Shown: positions 9,610-18,791 of the stretch, in pieces
Layout of the letters: the number at the start of each line of letters is the position of its first letter
Numbering within the stretch: the stretch's first letter is position 1
Position numbers and translations under genes: made by a program
The notes under the pieces: model-generated
Told to the model about the DNA's origin: nothing
Seen by the model: the letters and a program-made list of their open reading frames with translations, nothing else
The model's database searches: none
Assembly (NCBI RefSeq): GCF_022513635.1
Contig: NZ_JAKWBL010000003.1
Span: 248,001-312,000, forward strand
Direction of reading: 5' to 3'
Length of the DNA: 64,000 bases
From: Paraniabella ginsengisoli
Lineage (GTDB): Bacteria; Bacteroidota; Bacteroidia; Chitinophagales; Chitinophagaceae

Positions 9610-10670
9610 CCCGTAAGCCCCTGCCAGCAAGGATCTCGCTGTATTAATTTTAGTATAAGAAGCATCTTGCACTAAAGTATAAAACCGATCTTTAAACACA
9701 TTCCTAATCGCATTGTAATTTTCACTGGTTAACAAATCGCTCAATGCTCTGTTTTCTAAACCAATCACCAGCCCGTAAGCCTTTGACAATGCATTAAGCT
9801 TTGAGGGTACATCCGTAAATTCTTTCGCATCATCAAGAAAATTCACTGCTGTAGCAGCCAAAGTTGTTTCAATATTAAGCAGGATAATGTTAAGTGAAAT
9901 ACCGCTTATACGCCCGTCACCGGCACCGATCGCACTTCTGCCTCTTCTGAATTCTTCATATACTTTTGCACCTGCACCAGTTGCTCCCAAATAAGCGGCT
10001 ATACCTAACGGCCTGTCAGCACGCACGGGCGTTGTCTCATAATTAAAAGATGGATCATATTCTTGGGCAACCCGGTATAATCAAAAGCAAGGTTCCAGGC
10101 TTGAGAAGCAGTGGTTCCTGTAGCAGTTAACTGTGCTAAAGCATTATCCATAGCCATGGCTCCAAGCATTGCATGGAACCAAACTTCATCAAACACAACC
10201 CCATCTTTACTAAAAAGCTTTTTAGTGGAAACGGGCTGTGAAATTGGACTTGTACCTGGAGTGCCACTACTTGCTGCATTATTATAAAATGGACTATTAA
10301 GTACTACCGAATCCGCAAACGCAATAATTGAATCTGCCTTGACGGTGGCTGAAACAAGATCCACCGAAGTCATCTTATTCAGCTGCTCAGCAGAATACAC
10401 AAAACCCGATATCAATTCATTTGTAAACTCTCTACCATTGTTATTCCACAAAGAGTCAATCATAGCCGAATCTAATTGACTGTTTGCTCCTTTATTTAGG
10501 TAATTCTTTATTCCATGCATCATAATCAGGCGCGCCGTAGCAGAGGAATCTTTGTTTTCGAAATTATAGGTTGGCGGAACTGTATACGCCTGCAAAAAAG
10601 GTTCATTCTTTACGCAAGATGCCAGAACACATATAATAAAACCAATGCTTAATCTTAAAAACAACTTCAT
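9604..10670 (-). CDS. DUF4856 lipoprotein, frameshifted
   Basis: Signal peptide MKLFLRLSIGFIICVLASC ends in a lipobox, so this should be an envelope lipoprotein. The body is alpha-helical and matches the DUF4856 type seen in Bacteroidota (AARLIMMHGIKNYLNKG-like opening, later ADRPLGIAAYLGATGAGAKV). The function is not known. Imelysin-like or iron-related roles have been suggested from gene neighbourhoods, but nothing here shows it. I chose the ATG at 10670 because the longer frame lacks a signal peptide. One base is missing near 10060 (GLPK|EYDPSFNYETTPVR). The reconstructed length is about 355 residues. It converges with the MutS-like gene. Confidence 0.65.
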
Positions 10671-10786
10671 CTTTAAAACTTTGGGATACAGATAAAAATC
10701 AAAAATAGTATTTAATATTTTCTCACAGAACGCACCCGATTTCACTGAAACATTCTGTATTTATTCGTGTTTGCGTGAGCCACTCT

Positions 10787-11437
10787 TTACTTTCCTTGTA
10801 GCGCAGCGTATTCCTTATTCAAATCACTTATAAAATCAAGCACCTCTTTGCGACCATCTCCCCTTATTGCAGACGAAACAAAATGTGGTGGAGCATCCGC
10901 CCAATTTTCATTTAAAGCATCCATAAACATTTGAACGTTCTTCACTGTAGCGCCGGGTTTATTTTTATCAGCCTTAGTAAACACAATCGCAAACGGAACC
11001 TGCCATTCCCCTAATTGATCAACAAATTCCAGATCAATTTTTTGCGGCTCATGCCTGCTGTCAATTAATACAAATAAATTACCCAGGTTTGTTCGTTTGA
11101 GTATGTAATCTTCAATCATCGAGGTCCAGCTCTTTCGTTGCTTTTGCGAAACTTTTGCATATCCATAACCTGGAAGATCCACAAGATACCAGCTTTTGCC
11201 CTGTTTCGCTTTGGTATTGTCTTTTGCCAGGTCGTTAATGATGAAATGATTGATCAATTGTGTCTTACCGGGCGCTGACGAAATTTTAGCCAATCCCTTT
11301 TTATCACATAACATATTTATCAGAGATGATTTACCAACGTTACTGCGTCCAATAAACGCATACTCAGCTTTATCGGCTGGCGGGCATTGAGTATAAATGG
11401 CGCTACTTTTTATATAAGATGCGGAAATTATTTGCAT
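10787..11437 (-). CDS. engB: Ribosome biogenesis GTPase EngB (YihA/YsxC)
   Basis: This is a small TRAFAC GTPase of 216 residues, needed for large ribosomal subunit assembly in the cytoplasm. All G motifs are visible: G1 GRSNVGKSSLINML, G2 region around SSAPGKTQLINHF, G3 DLPGYGYAKV, G4 FTKADK and G5 SSAIRGDGR. The length is typical of the family. The frame is intact with an ATG start. It lies between the DUF4856 gene and a GntR regulator, all on the minus strand, with gaps of 83 to 116 nt, so co-transcription is uncertain. Confidence 0.93.
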   Translation of the reverse strand: MQIISASYIKSSAIYTQCPPADKAEYAFIGRSNVGKSSLINMLCDKKGLAKISSAPGKTQLINHFIINDLAKDNTKAKQGKSWYLVDLPGYGYAKVSQKQRKSWTSMIEDYILKRTNLGNLFVLIDSRHEPQKIDLEFVDQLGEWQVPFAIVFTKADKNKPGATVKNVQMFMDALNENWADAPPHFVSSAIRGDGRKEVLDFISDLNKEYAALQGK

Positions 11438-11520
11438 GAGAAATGAAAAATATTAAATATGAAATTTAGAATATAAAAGTACCTATGAAACATGAACCAG
11501 CTAAAGCGACGGCCTCAATT

Positions 11521-12531
11521 TTAAATGAAAAGGAATTTCGATTTTTTTCTTGCGCCGTCTAATATCAACAATGCAGCCTGTCTGCCCATTTCTTCAAAGT
11601 CGGTCGAAAATGTCGTAACGCCCTGCAATATCAGCTTTTTCAGCGGAGTTTCATTATAACTTATTACGCCAATATCCTGTCCTATCTTAAGTTTTGAGTC
11701 TTTTATTTTTTCGATCAGCGTTACAAGATCGTCCTCCATCAAACTAATATAGGCCGCACCAGGTTCCATTTTTTCTTTCGAAATATCGTTAACAACCGAT
11801 GCGGTAAAAGCATACTCGTGACAAAATCTTTTAAAACCATTTGTTATTTCGTCTGGAAAATAAGTATACGAAGGAACAATGATCTTCAGCCGCTCATATT
11901 TCTTAAGGCGTTCCAGTGCATCTTCCAAAGCGCTGTAAATATCATTTTCAAAATTCTCATACACCGCACTAAAATCACCACTTACACCAGGCACTAGCTT
12001 GTCCAGTAACACCAACTTTTCCTTGGGAATGGTATTCAATATCTCGTAAGCATTTTCGCCGCTCTCCAAAAAATGTGCAATGATTACAAAATGCGAATAG
12101 TGCTTTCCTGCATTGGTCAGCAAACGCTTAAAGAAATTAAAATCATTATTATAAATGTAGAAGTCGATAGTGGCGTTATCTCCAAGCGCTTTTACAAACG
12201 AGTCGTAAATGATTTTTTTATGCGCACTTAGTTTATTGAACAGCAAAAATACTTTTACATCATTTTTTACATTCGTCGTTTTAACATAATACCCTTTTCC
12301 CGGCACCGATCCCAGCACACCTAACTTTTTCAAATATTTGTATGACTTTTCTGCAGTGTCTCTCGATATATCAAATTCAAAACTCATTTCATTTATCGAC
12401 GGCATCACATCGTCATGTTCAATTTTCCCCAGCGCTATAGCCTTTATAACCGATTGGGCCAACTGTAAATATTTTGGTGTTGACGAAAGCTCATCTAGTT
12501 CTATATTCTTAAAAAATCCTTCATTAGCCAA
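11521..12531 (-). CDS. GntR-family transcriptional regulator with LacI-like sensor domain
   Basis: Residues about 15-85 form a GntR winged helix-turn-helix (YLQLAQSVIKAIALGKI, MPSINEMSFEFDISRDTAEKSY, LGSVPGKGYYV). Residues about 90-336 look like a periplasmic-binding-protein fold as in LacI-type sensors, ending with GVTTFSTDFEEMGRQAA. In Bacteroidota such proteins usually control sugar genes; the effector and target are unknown here. The frame begins with TTG at 12531, directly after a stop. An alternative is an ATG five bases further downstream (12526) in another frame, with one T missing from the T6 run, giving MKDFFKNIELDE. About 336 residues. Confidence 0.82.
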   Translation of the reverse strand: MANEGFFKNIELDELSSTPKYLQLAQSVIKAIALGKIEHDDVMPSINEMSFEFDISRDTAEKSYKYLKKLGVLGSVPGKGYYVKTTNVKNDVKVFLLFNKLSAHKKIIYDSFVKALGDNATIDFYIYNNDFNFFKRLLTNAGKHYSHFVIIAHFLESGENAYEILNTIPKEKLVLLDKLVPGVSGDFSAVYENFENDIYSALEDALERLKKYERLKIIVPSYTYFPDEITNGFKRFCHEYAFTASVVNDISKEKMEPGAAYISLMEDDLVTLIEKIKDSKLKIGQDIGVISYNETPLKKLILQGVTTFSTDFEEMGRQAALLILDGARKKSKFLFI

Positions 12532-12642
12532 CTAATTATGCCTCTAAGTTATCACAAAGCTACTCCCTCCAATATTTATCGACAAATTATTAATGGTTTG
12601 GGCCTGTCAGCAGTTGTAATGCTCAGCTATTAACCGTCCGCC

Positions 12643-12678
12643 AGCTGGTGGATTCGCCTTTCCGCTTCAATCCACCAG
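12643..12678. repeat. Inverted repeat with 10-bp perfect arms
   Basis: CTGGTGGATT at 12645-12654 pairs with AATCCACCAG at 12669-12678, with a 14-nt loop. It lies in the 253-nt gap between divergent genes and probably belongs to a dispersed repeat. It is not followed by a T run on either strand, so a terminator role is unlikely. Confidence 0.45.
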
Positions 12679-12771
12679 CCTTTCAGATGTTAATATAACT
12701 CAACTTCAATTTATACGAAAACCATACCGCTTGTCTTGCCAAAAAACAAATCAAAAATCTGAAATGCCCCC

Positions 12772-12779
12772 TATCTTTG
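12772..12779 (+). promoter_or_regulatory. Bacteroidota -7 promoter element (TATCTTTG) at ubiE
   Basis: This is a perfect TAnnTTTG match ending only 5 nt before the ATG at 12785. It decides the start: the two earlier in-frame ATGs (12731, 12764) lie upstream of the likely transcription start. The mRNA would have almost no leader. Confidence 0.5.
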
Positions 12780-12784
12780 CGCCC

Positions 12785-13528
12785 ATGCCGGCACAACCAC
12801 ACGATCATATCATACCATTCAGTGAATCTGAGAAAACTAAAAAAGAGCAGGTTGCTGAAATGTTCGATAAAATTGCAGGGAAATATGATTTCATGAATCG
12901 TTTTTTATCCGCAAGAACTGATGTAAGCTGGCGTAAAAAAGCGATCAATTCCCTTAAAAAGCATCAGCCTCAATATATACTTGATATTGCTACCGGAACC
13001 GGAGACATGGCGATCCGCTCCTTCAAAATGCTTAATCCTAAGCAAATAACCGGTGTTGACATTTCTACACAAATGCTGGAAGAAGGCAGGAAAAAGATTG
13101 AAAAACTTGGGCTAAGCCAACATATCAAATTAGAAAAAGGTGATTCTGAAAACCTTCACTTTGCAGACGCATCTTTCGATGCAGTAATGGCAGCTTTCGG
13201 TGTTCGTAACTTTGAAAATCTTGAAAAAGGCCTTTCAGAAATGCGCCGCGTATTAAAGCCAGGCGGTCAATTATGTATTATTGAATTTTCCCGCCCCAAG
13301 CCCGCATTTATTAATAGTTTATACCAGCTTTATATGAGCGTTGTAGCTCCGCAAATTGCCAAGGCATTTAAGCAGGACAAACAAGCTTATCAATATTTAA
13401 ATAAATCAGCAAAGGCATTTCCTGAAAGAAAAGATTTCACAGCCATACTTGATAAAGTTGGATTTAAGAACTCCGGCTACAAAGCGCTGACTTTCGGCAT
13501 GTGCTGTATTTATTCGGCTTCGAAATAG
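12785..13528 (+). CDS. ubiE: Demethylmenaquinone methyltransferase
   Basis: This SAM-dependent methyltransferase carries out the last methylation in menaquinone synthesis. Motifs are EMFDKIAGKYDFMN near the N-terminus, YILDIATGTGDMAIRS (motif I, SAM binding), ITGVDISTQMLEEG and VMAAFGVRNFENLEKGL (UbiE signature), and RVLKPGGQLCIIEFSRP. At 247 residues it has the normal size. The start is set by the promoter element just upstream and by homologue starts of the form MP..HDxIxP. The frame is intact. The gene stands alone, followed by a long hairpin and a family A repeat. Confidence 0.93.
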   Translation: MPAQPHDHIIPFSESEKTKKEQVAEMFDKIAGKYDFMNRFLSARTDVSWRKKAINSLKKHQPQYILDIATGTGDMAIRSFKMLNPKQITGVDISTQMLEEGRKKIEKLGLSQHIKLEKGDSENLHFADASFDAVMAAFGVRNFENLEKGLSEMRRVLKPGGQLCIIEFSRPKPAFINSLYQLYMSVVAPQIAKAFKQDKQAYQYLNKSAKAFPERKDFTAILDKVGFKNSGYKALTFGMCCIYSASK

Positions 13529-13548
13529 GTGCAGGTTACGTCTGTGCA

Positions 13549-13581
13549 AGACCTTCGAGGTTTTAAAAACCTCGAAGGTCT
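13549..13581. terminator. Perfect 16-bp hairpin downstream of ubiE
   Basis: AGACCTTCGAGGTTTT at 13549-13564 is followed by its exact complement at 13566-13581 with a one-base loop. There is no clear T tract, so it may be a dispersed palindrome rather than, or as well as, a terminator. It is fused to the family A repeat that follows. Confidence 0.5.
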
Positions 13582-13590
13582 GTATCTTTA

Positions 13591-13672
13591 TATAGGATGC
13601 TATTTATTCTACAGTACAAGAGAGTGACACAACGAAGATGCCACTTATTCATTGCTGGCTCAATAAAAATAT
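13591..13672 (+). repeat. Dispersed repeat family A, copy 2
   Basis: The copy reads TATAGGATGC, TTCTACAGTACAAGAG, AGTGACACAACGAAGATGCC, ACTTATTCATTGCTGGCTC, AATAAAAAT. It is one of the fullest copies and ends nine bases before the stop codon of the convergent FGE gene. Confidence 0.65.
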
Positions 13673-13680
13673 CAGTTTTA

Positions 13681-14796
13681 TTACTTCGCAGTTTTCACAC
13701 ATCTGAAGCCGGTATGCTCCAAACCTGTGTCCGGACTGCTTTTCATTCGGCGAGCTGTACGATAACCGCTGCAATAAGAATCGTTACATAAAAAGCTTCC
13801 TCCACGAAGGCTTCTTTTTAAAGTGTAAGGCTCTTGCGGATCATAAGATTTGTCTGGTCCCTGCGGATTTACAGTAAGTTTGCCTTCCAATTGTTTATAA
13901 TAATCGTAATTGTATAGGTCACTGCACCACTCCCACACATTTCCAGCCATATCAAACAATCCATAACCATTACCAGCAAAGGATTTAACAGGAGCCATAG
14001 TTACATAACCGTCTTTCTTTTCGTTTAAATACGGAAATTTTCCTTCCCAACTATTGGCCTTTGGTGTACCCTGGTTTACATGTTCATTACCCCATGGATA
14101 AATATTATTGATGAGTCCTCCACGCGAGGCAAATTCCCATTCAGCTTCTGTTGGTAAACGCTTTCCAGCCCATTTGCAATACGCCTGTGCATCATCCCAG
14201 CTTACCTGCACAACAGGATAGTTATCCTTTCCATCAATACTGCTGCCTGGACCTTGCGGGTGTTTCCAATCGGCTCCTTTAACCCAGCTCCACCATTGGC
14301 TGTAATCATTCAGATCAACTGGTCCGCCAGACTGGCGAAAAACGAGCGACGCCGCTACCAGCAGGCTATCCGGTGGCCGGGGTGTTCCTGGAGGCACCGT
14401 TTTTTTGATTTCTTCCCAATCTGGTTTGCGCTCAGCGGTAGTTACATATCCGGTTGCATCTATAAATTTTTTAAACTGAGCGTTGGTAACTTCTGTTACG
14501 TCCATGTAAAAAGGAGATACTTCCACCTTATGTTTAGGATATTCATCATCACTTGCCTGTTTGTTATCTCCTCCCATATCAAATACGCCACCCGGAATTA
14601 AAACCATTCCGGCAACCGAAGTGTCACCTCCAAACGCTATATTAGTTGAATCTGAGCTACCAAAACGGGAAGGCACTTTCATACAAGAATGAGCAGAATC
14701 TTTATTAGATGGGTCACTTGTTTTTCCGCCATTTTTACAAGCCAGCAGCAGGCACAACAAACCTGCCGGAGCCAAAATACTTTTTAGAGAGATCAT
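13681..14796 (-). CDS. Formylglycine-generating enzyme family lipoprotein (SUMF1), copy 1
   Basis: FGEs oxidise a Cys or Ser in sulfatases to formylglycine. The protein has 371 residues, with a lipoprotein signal (LLCLLLAC) and an FGE-sulfatase domain from about residue 62 ([62 protein letters not shown]). It keeps the catalytic Cys pair: GGSFLCNDSYCSGYR, Cys 337 and 342, matching the C-x4-C of human FGE. That separates it from many SUMF1-fold proteins without activity. Lipidation implies work in the envelope. No sulfatase is adjacent; the nearest lies about 30 kb away with a second FGE. The frame is intact. A gliding-type GldK role is less likely, given the Cys pair. Confidence 0.8.
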   Translation of the reverse strand: MISLKSILAPAGLLCLLLACKNGGKTSDPSNKDSAHSCMKVPSRFGSSDSTNIAFGGDTSVAGMVLIPGGVFDMGGDNKQASDDEYPKHKVEVSPFYMDVTEVTNAQFKKFIDATGYVTTAERKPDWEEIKKTVPPGTPRPPDSLLVAASLVFRQSGGPVDLNDYSQWWSWVKGADWKHPQGPGSSIDGKDNYPVVQVSWDDAQAYCKWAGKRLPTEAEWEFASRGGLINNIYPWGNEHVNQGTPKANSWEGKFPYLNEKKDGYVTMAPVKSFAGNGYGLFDMAGNVWEWCSDLYNYDYYKQLEGKLTVNPQGPDKSYDPQEPYTLKRSLRGGSFLCNDSYCSGYRTARRMKSSPDTGLEHTGFRCVKTAK

Positions 14797-15188
14797 TGTA
14801 TAAAAATACCAGTTTCTTGTTATCAGACATCATTTTTAGACGTTTATCCTAATATTTTTTGTTCTGAATATCCCGAGCTTTCACTTTAAGGTTTCCTCTA
14901 TCGCTCAAATTTAACATCCCCGAATGTATTGATTAAAGAGATTGGCACCTGCAAAAGCTCATGTTTTTTGTACTTTCTTATTTATTGTAAAGAGCTATGA
15001 CACGCTAAATAAGTGGCACCTTATTTTAATTATGGCATTACATTAGGTAATCGACAATTTCTTTCTCAACTAAATCTTAACTAATACCATTTGTTTTCTC
15101 AGTAGTTTGTAGATTTGCTGCTTTTAAAGCTAAAACGGAAAGTAAAGACTCCTTCACGTTTTTAGCATTACGCTTTAAGCAACAATTC
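14797..15188. other. Intergenic region between divergent FGE copy 1 and purL
   Basis: This is 392 nt with no supported gene. The left half is AT-rich without clear motifs. A fragment at 14995-15040 (GAGCTATGACACGC, TAAGTGGCACC) resembles an eroded family A repeat. The right end holds the purL promoter candidate. Confidence 0.4.
15090..15117 (+). promoter_or_regulatory. Candidate purL promoter (TTTG ... TAGATTTG)
   Basis: TAGATTTG at 15110-15117 fits TAnnTTTG, and a TTTG lies at 15090-15093. The 16-nt spacing is shorter than the usual 19-20, so the -33 assignment is weak. The leader to the purL ATG would be about 65 nt. Confidence 0.35.
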
Positions 15189-17420
15189 ATGGAAATAACA
15201 GTAAAAACCGCCGAGCAATTAAGAATAACCCCAGAAGAATTTGAACTAATACAAAAAAAACTGGGACGCATGCCGAATTTTAACGAGCTATGCGCCTTTT
15301 CAGCTATGTGGAGCGAGCATTGTAGTTATAAAAACTCCATCAAATGGTTAAAAACTTTACCTCGTGATGGAGGTAAAATGTTGGTAGCCGCTGGTGAAGA
15401 AAATGCTGGTCTTATGGACATCGGCGATGGCTTGGGTGTTGTTTTCAAAATTGAATCGCACAATCACCCTTCCGCATTAGAACCATTTCAAGGTGCAGCA
15501 ACTGGCGTGGGCGGTATCCATCGTGATATATTTACAATGGGTGCAAGACCAATCGCCGCTTTAAACTCTTTGCGCTTTGGAAGATTGGAAGAAGCTAAAA
15601 CGCAGCATTTGCTGGCGGGTGTTGTACACGGCATTGGCCATTATGGCAACTGCTTTGGCGTACCAACTGTTGGCGGAGAAATATATTTCGATCAATGTTA
15701 TCATACCAATCCTTTGGTAAATGCCATGAGCGTAGGCATTGTAAAAACAGGTGAAACTGTTTCTGCAACAGCCGAAGGCGAAGGAAACCCTGTAATGTTT
15801 GTGGGAAGTGCAACTGGCAAAGATGGTATTGGCGGTGCTTCTTTTGCATCTGCTGATATTACATCAGATAGTGTGCAGGAATTACCAGCCGTTCAGGTGG
15901 GCGATCCTTTTCAGGAAAAGAAATTGTTAGAAGCCTGTCTTGAAGTAATTCAGACAGGCGCTGTTGTGGGTATGCAGGATATGGGGGCGGCTGGTATTAT
16001 TTGTTCTACCGCAGAAATGAGTGCCAAAGGTGGTGTGGGAATGAAAATCGATCTGGAAAAAGTTCCTACACGCCAGCAAAATATGAAGGCTTGGGAACTG
16101 TTGCTAAGCGAAAGCCAGGAACGTATGTTATTAGTGGCTGAAAAAGGACGTGAAAAAGAAGTGGAAGCTGTTTTTGAAAAATGGGATCTGCCATGTTCTG
16201 TGATCGGACATGTTACTAATGATGGCATCCTTAATTTTTATATGAATGGAGAATTGGAAGCATCTCTTCCTGCTGAAGAATTAGTTTTAGGCGGCGGAGC
16301 TCCTCAATACGATAGAGAATATACAGAACCAAAATATTTGGCAGAAATTAACGCATTTGATGCATCAACCATCAAACAGCCCGGAGATTTAAAAACCGTT
16401 GCGGAAAAAATAATTGCGCTTCCTTCCATCGCTTCAAAAAGGTGGATCTTTAATCAGTATGATAGCATGGTGGGTACCGTTAACGCATCAACTAATGCGC
16501 CGTCGGATGCAGCGATTGTAACGGTAAAGGGAACGACAAAAGGACTTGCAGTAACTACAGACTGTAACAGCCGTTATGTGTATGCTGATCCTTATAAAGG
16601 TGCGATGATAGCGGTAAGCGAAGCTGCACGTAATATTGTTTGTAGCGGTGGACAACCTTTGGGTGTTACCAACTGCCTCAACTTTGGCAACCCTTATATT
16701 CCTGAATTATATTATCAGTTTGTAAATGCTGTGAAAGGCATGGGCGATGCGTGTCGCAAGTTTGATACGCCGGTAACTGGCGGTAATGTAAGTTTCTATA
16801 ATCAGAATCCGGATGGACCGGTGAATCCGACTCCAACAATTGGAATGGTTGGACTTTTGGAAAATATTGAAGATAAAATGACACTCGGCTTTAAACAGGA
16901 AGGCGATGCCATTTATATATTAGGTAAACAAAACGACGATATTAATTCATCTGAATATTTATATCATGTTCATGGAGTAACAAAATCGCCTGCACCATAT
17001 TTCGATTTGGAAGAAGAATTTGAACTACAACAATTAGTTACCAAACTGATCTCCCAAAAACTTATCAATTCTGCGCACGATGTAAGCGAAGGCGGTGTGT
17101 TTGTGAACCTTTGCGAAAGCGGGTTTGTAAATGGTTTGGGCTTTAGTGTGTCGCACATTGCCGGCCTTCGCAAAGACGCGTTTTTATTTGGAGAAGGCCA
17201 AAGCCGGGTGATAGTAACGGTTGCAGCAGATAAGGTGAACGAATTTGAATCGGCAGTTGGTAATGCGCCTTTTGCCAAAGTGGGTGCTGTTACCGGCAAC
17301 ATTATTAATGTAGATGGCCAAAACTGGGGTGATATTGACAAATGGCAGGACGCTTACGATACCGCCATTGAAAAATATTTAAGTAAAGAAACGGCGGCTG
17401 AGGCATTAGGAAGTTTGTAA
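15189..17420 (+). CDS. purL: Phosphoribosylformylglycinamidine synthase II
   Basis: This is the ATP-dependent synthetase subunit that makes FGAM from FGAR in purine synthesis. Its 743 residues fit the small PurL form that works with separate PurQ and PurS. Motifs are FSAMWSEHCSYKNSIKWL near the N-terminus, VFKIESHNHPSALEPFQGAATGVGG (ATP and Mg sites), VGDPFQEKKLLEACLE, and the second-half repeat YKGAMIAVSEAARNIVCSGG and PVTGGNVSFYNQ. The frame is intact with an ATG start. No purQ or purS is next to it in this window. Confidence 0.95.
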   Translation: MEITVKTAEQLRITPEEFELIQKKLGRMPNFNELCAFSAMWSEHCSYKNSIKWLKTLPRDGGKMLVAAGEENAGLMDIGDGLGVVFKIESHNHPSALEPFQGAATGVGGIHRDIFTMGARPIAALNSLRFGRLEEAKTQHLLAGVVHGIGHYGNCFGVPTVGGEIYFDQCYHTNPLVNAMSVGIVKTGETVSATAEGEGNPVMFVGSATGKDGIGGASFASADITSDSVQELPAVQVGDPFQEKKLLEACLEVIQTGAVVGMQDMGAAGIICSTAEMSAKGGVGMKIDLEKVPTRQQNMKAWELLLSESQERMLLVAEKGREKEVEAVFEKWDLPCSVIGHVTNDGILNFYMNGELEASLPAEELVLGGGAPQYDREYTEPKYLAEINAFDASTIKQPGDLKTVAEKIIALPSIASKRWIFNQYDSMVGTVNASTNAPSDAAIVTVKGTTKGLAVTTDCNSRYVYADPYKGAMIAVSEAARNIVCSGGQPLGVTNCLNFGNPYIPELYYQFVNAVKGMGDACRKFDTPVTGGNVSFYNQNPDGPVNPTPTIGMVGLLENIEDKMTLGFKQEGDAIYILGKQNDDINSSEYLYHVHGVTKSPAPYFDLEEEFELQQLVTKLISQKLINSAHDVSEGGVFVNLCESGFVNGLGFSVSHIAGLRKDAFLFGEGQSRVIVTVAADKVNEFESAVGNAPFAKVGAVTGNIINVDGQNWGDIDKWQDAYDTAIEKYLSKETAAEALGSL

Positions 17421-17423
17421 CAT

Positions 17424-17545
17424 GGTCTGACTGTGTCGGTCTGACCATGAATACCATTTTTGCAGGCAGTGAATAAATAGGATGAGCTGTGTACCGCTGT
17501 TGAAGCGAGCGTGGCAATACCGATCAGTTATATTTATTGTTGATA
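17424..17545 (+). repeat. Dispersed repeat family A, copy 3 (diverged), with a TGGTCTGAC palindrome
   Basis: ATGGTCTGAC and GTCTGACCAT at 17422-17449 form a hairpin directly after purL and could end its transcript. Beyond it come ATAGGATGAGCTGTGTACCG, TTGAAGCGAGCGTGGCAATA and CCGATCAG, a diverged family A copy. Confidence 0.45.
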
Positions 17546-17562
17546 ACATATAAAAAATTATT

Positions 17563-18360
17563 GTGGCTCAAAAAATAGCAATTATAGGTGGCGGCAACTT
17601 AGGAACGGCCATTGCGCAAGGTTTGATAAAAAGTAATTTTTCGAATTCTTCGGATATTACGATCACGAAAAGAAATATTTCAACACTTAAAGGAGACCTT
17701 CCTAAAGCTGTAAAAATTACTGACGATAATGTTAAAGCAACTGCCACAAGCGAAGTGATTATTCTTGCGGTAAAGCCTTATCAGATCGAAGGTGTAATGA
17801 AAACAATTGCATCCGCCTTAACTAAAAAGCATATTCTTATTTCAGTAATTACGGGTGTAACAGTAACTGATCTGAAAGAAATGGCGCAAATTGAATTGCC
17901 TGTATTTCGCGCTATGCCCAATACAGCGGTAGCTATCCAGGAAAGTATGACCTGTATCAGCTTTGATAATGCGACAGAGAAGCAGGTACAGCTGGTTACT
18001 AAAATGTTTAACACAGTTGGTAAAGTTGCTGTGATTGATGATAAATTAATGGATGCAGCAACAGTAGTATTAGGTGCATGCGGAACAGCTTTTGCGCTGC
18101 GCTACGTAAGGGCGAATATACAAGGAGGTATAGAAATTGGTTTTGATGCCAAAACTGCAAGTCTGATTGCGGCACAAACAGTAAAGGGTGCGGCAGAATT
18201 ATTGCTTACTAATAATAGTCATCCTGAGCAGGAAATTGATAAGGTTACTACACCTAAAGGCTGTACCATTGTGGGCTTGAACGAAATGGAACACAGAGGT
18301 TTTAGCTCTTCGTTGATACGTGGCGTTATTACCAGTTATAAAAAAATAGCAAAGGATTGA
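17563..18360 (+). CDS. proC: Pyrroline-5-carboxylate reductase
   Basis: This enzyme uses NAD(P)H to make proline from pyrroline-5-carboxylate. It has 265 residues, with N-terminal Rossmann motif IAIIGGGNLGTAIAQGLI, then EVIILAVKPYQIEGV, FRAMPNTAVAIQESMT and the C-terminal signature TPKGCTIVGLNEMEHRGF. The start codon is GTG, with no better ATG upstream. The frame is intact. It stands alone after the purL repeat and converges with the receiver gene downstream, 17 nt apart. Confidence 0.93.
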   Translation: MAQKIAIIGGGNLGTAIAQGLIKSNFSNSSDITITKRNISTLKGDLPKAVKITDDNVKATATSEVIILAVKPYQIEGVMKTIASALTKKHILISVITGVTVTDLKEMAQIELPVFRAMPNTAVAIQESMTCISFDNATEKQVQLVTKMFNTVGKVAVIDDKLMDAATVVLGACGTAFALRYVRANIQGGIEIGFDAKTASLIAAQTVKGAAELLLTNNSHPEQEIDKVTTPKGCTIVGLNEMEHRGFSSSLIRGVITSYKKIAKD

Positions 18361-18377
18361 TATTGCGCAGCAACTTG

Positions 18378-18791
18378 TTATGCTGGAAAATACTTTTCTA
18401 ATATTTTTAAAACCGTTTCCTTTTTCAGCGGCTTATTAATAAGTTCTTTTACTTCGGGTGTATTATGAGCTTTTTCTAAATCGGTTGGGTTAGAAGATGT
18501 TGTTAGAATTATAATTGGAATATGAAGCGATAGTGTTTTAGAATCGTCCGAAAGTTTAGCAACAAACTCCCATCCATCCATTTTGGGCATGTTAATATCT
18601 AAGAAAATCAGATCAGGTTTAATATAGCTTTCAACATCCTTGTTTGTTAAATATTTAAAAGCCTCCTCGCCACTATCAAAAGCAATCACATGTTCGGCGC
18701 AATCAATTTTATCTAATATGATTTTATTGATAAAATTAGCCGCCCTGTTATCATCAATAAGGACTATACAATTCAATTTGATTGCACTCAT
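18378..18791 (-). CDS. Single-domain response regulator (CheY-like)
   Basis: A stand-alone receiver of 137 residues. The acidic pocket is IVLIDDNRA near the start, the phosphorylated Asp lies in [18 protein letters not shown], the switch residue in ILTTSS, and the Lys in INKPLKKE. No output domain is present, so it acts by protein contact or by passing phosphate on. Its ATG overlaps the stop of the upstream kinase gene by four bases (18788-18791), so the two are translationally coupled and almost certainly form one system. It converges with proC. Confidence 0.9.
   Translation of the reverse strand: MSAIKLNCIVLIDDNRAANFINKIILDKIDCAEHVIAFDSGEEAFKYLTNKDVESYIKPDLIFLDINMPKMDGWEFVAKLSDDSKTLSLHIPIIILTTSSNPTDLEKAHNTPEVKELINKPLKKETVLKILEKYFPA

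Noticed and set aside
15595-17341. Several antisense open frames inside purL
   Set aside because: They are shadows of the purL codons, with no signal, no domain and no ribosome or promoter support.
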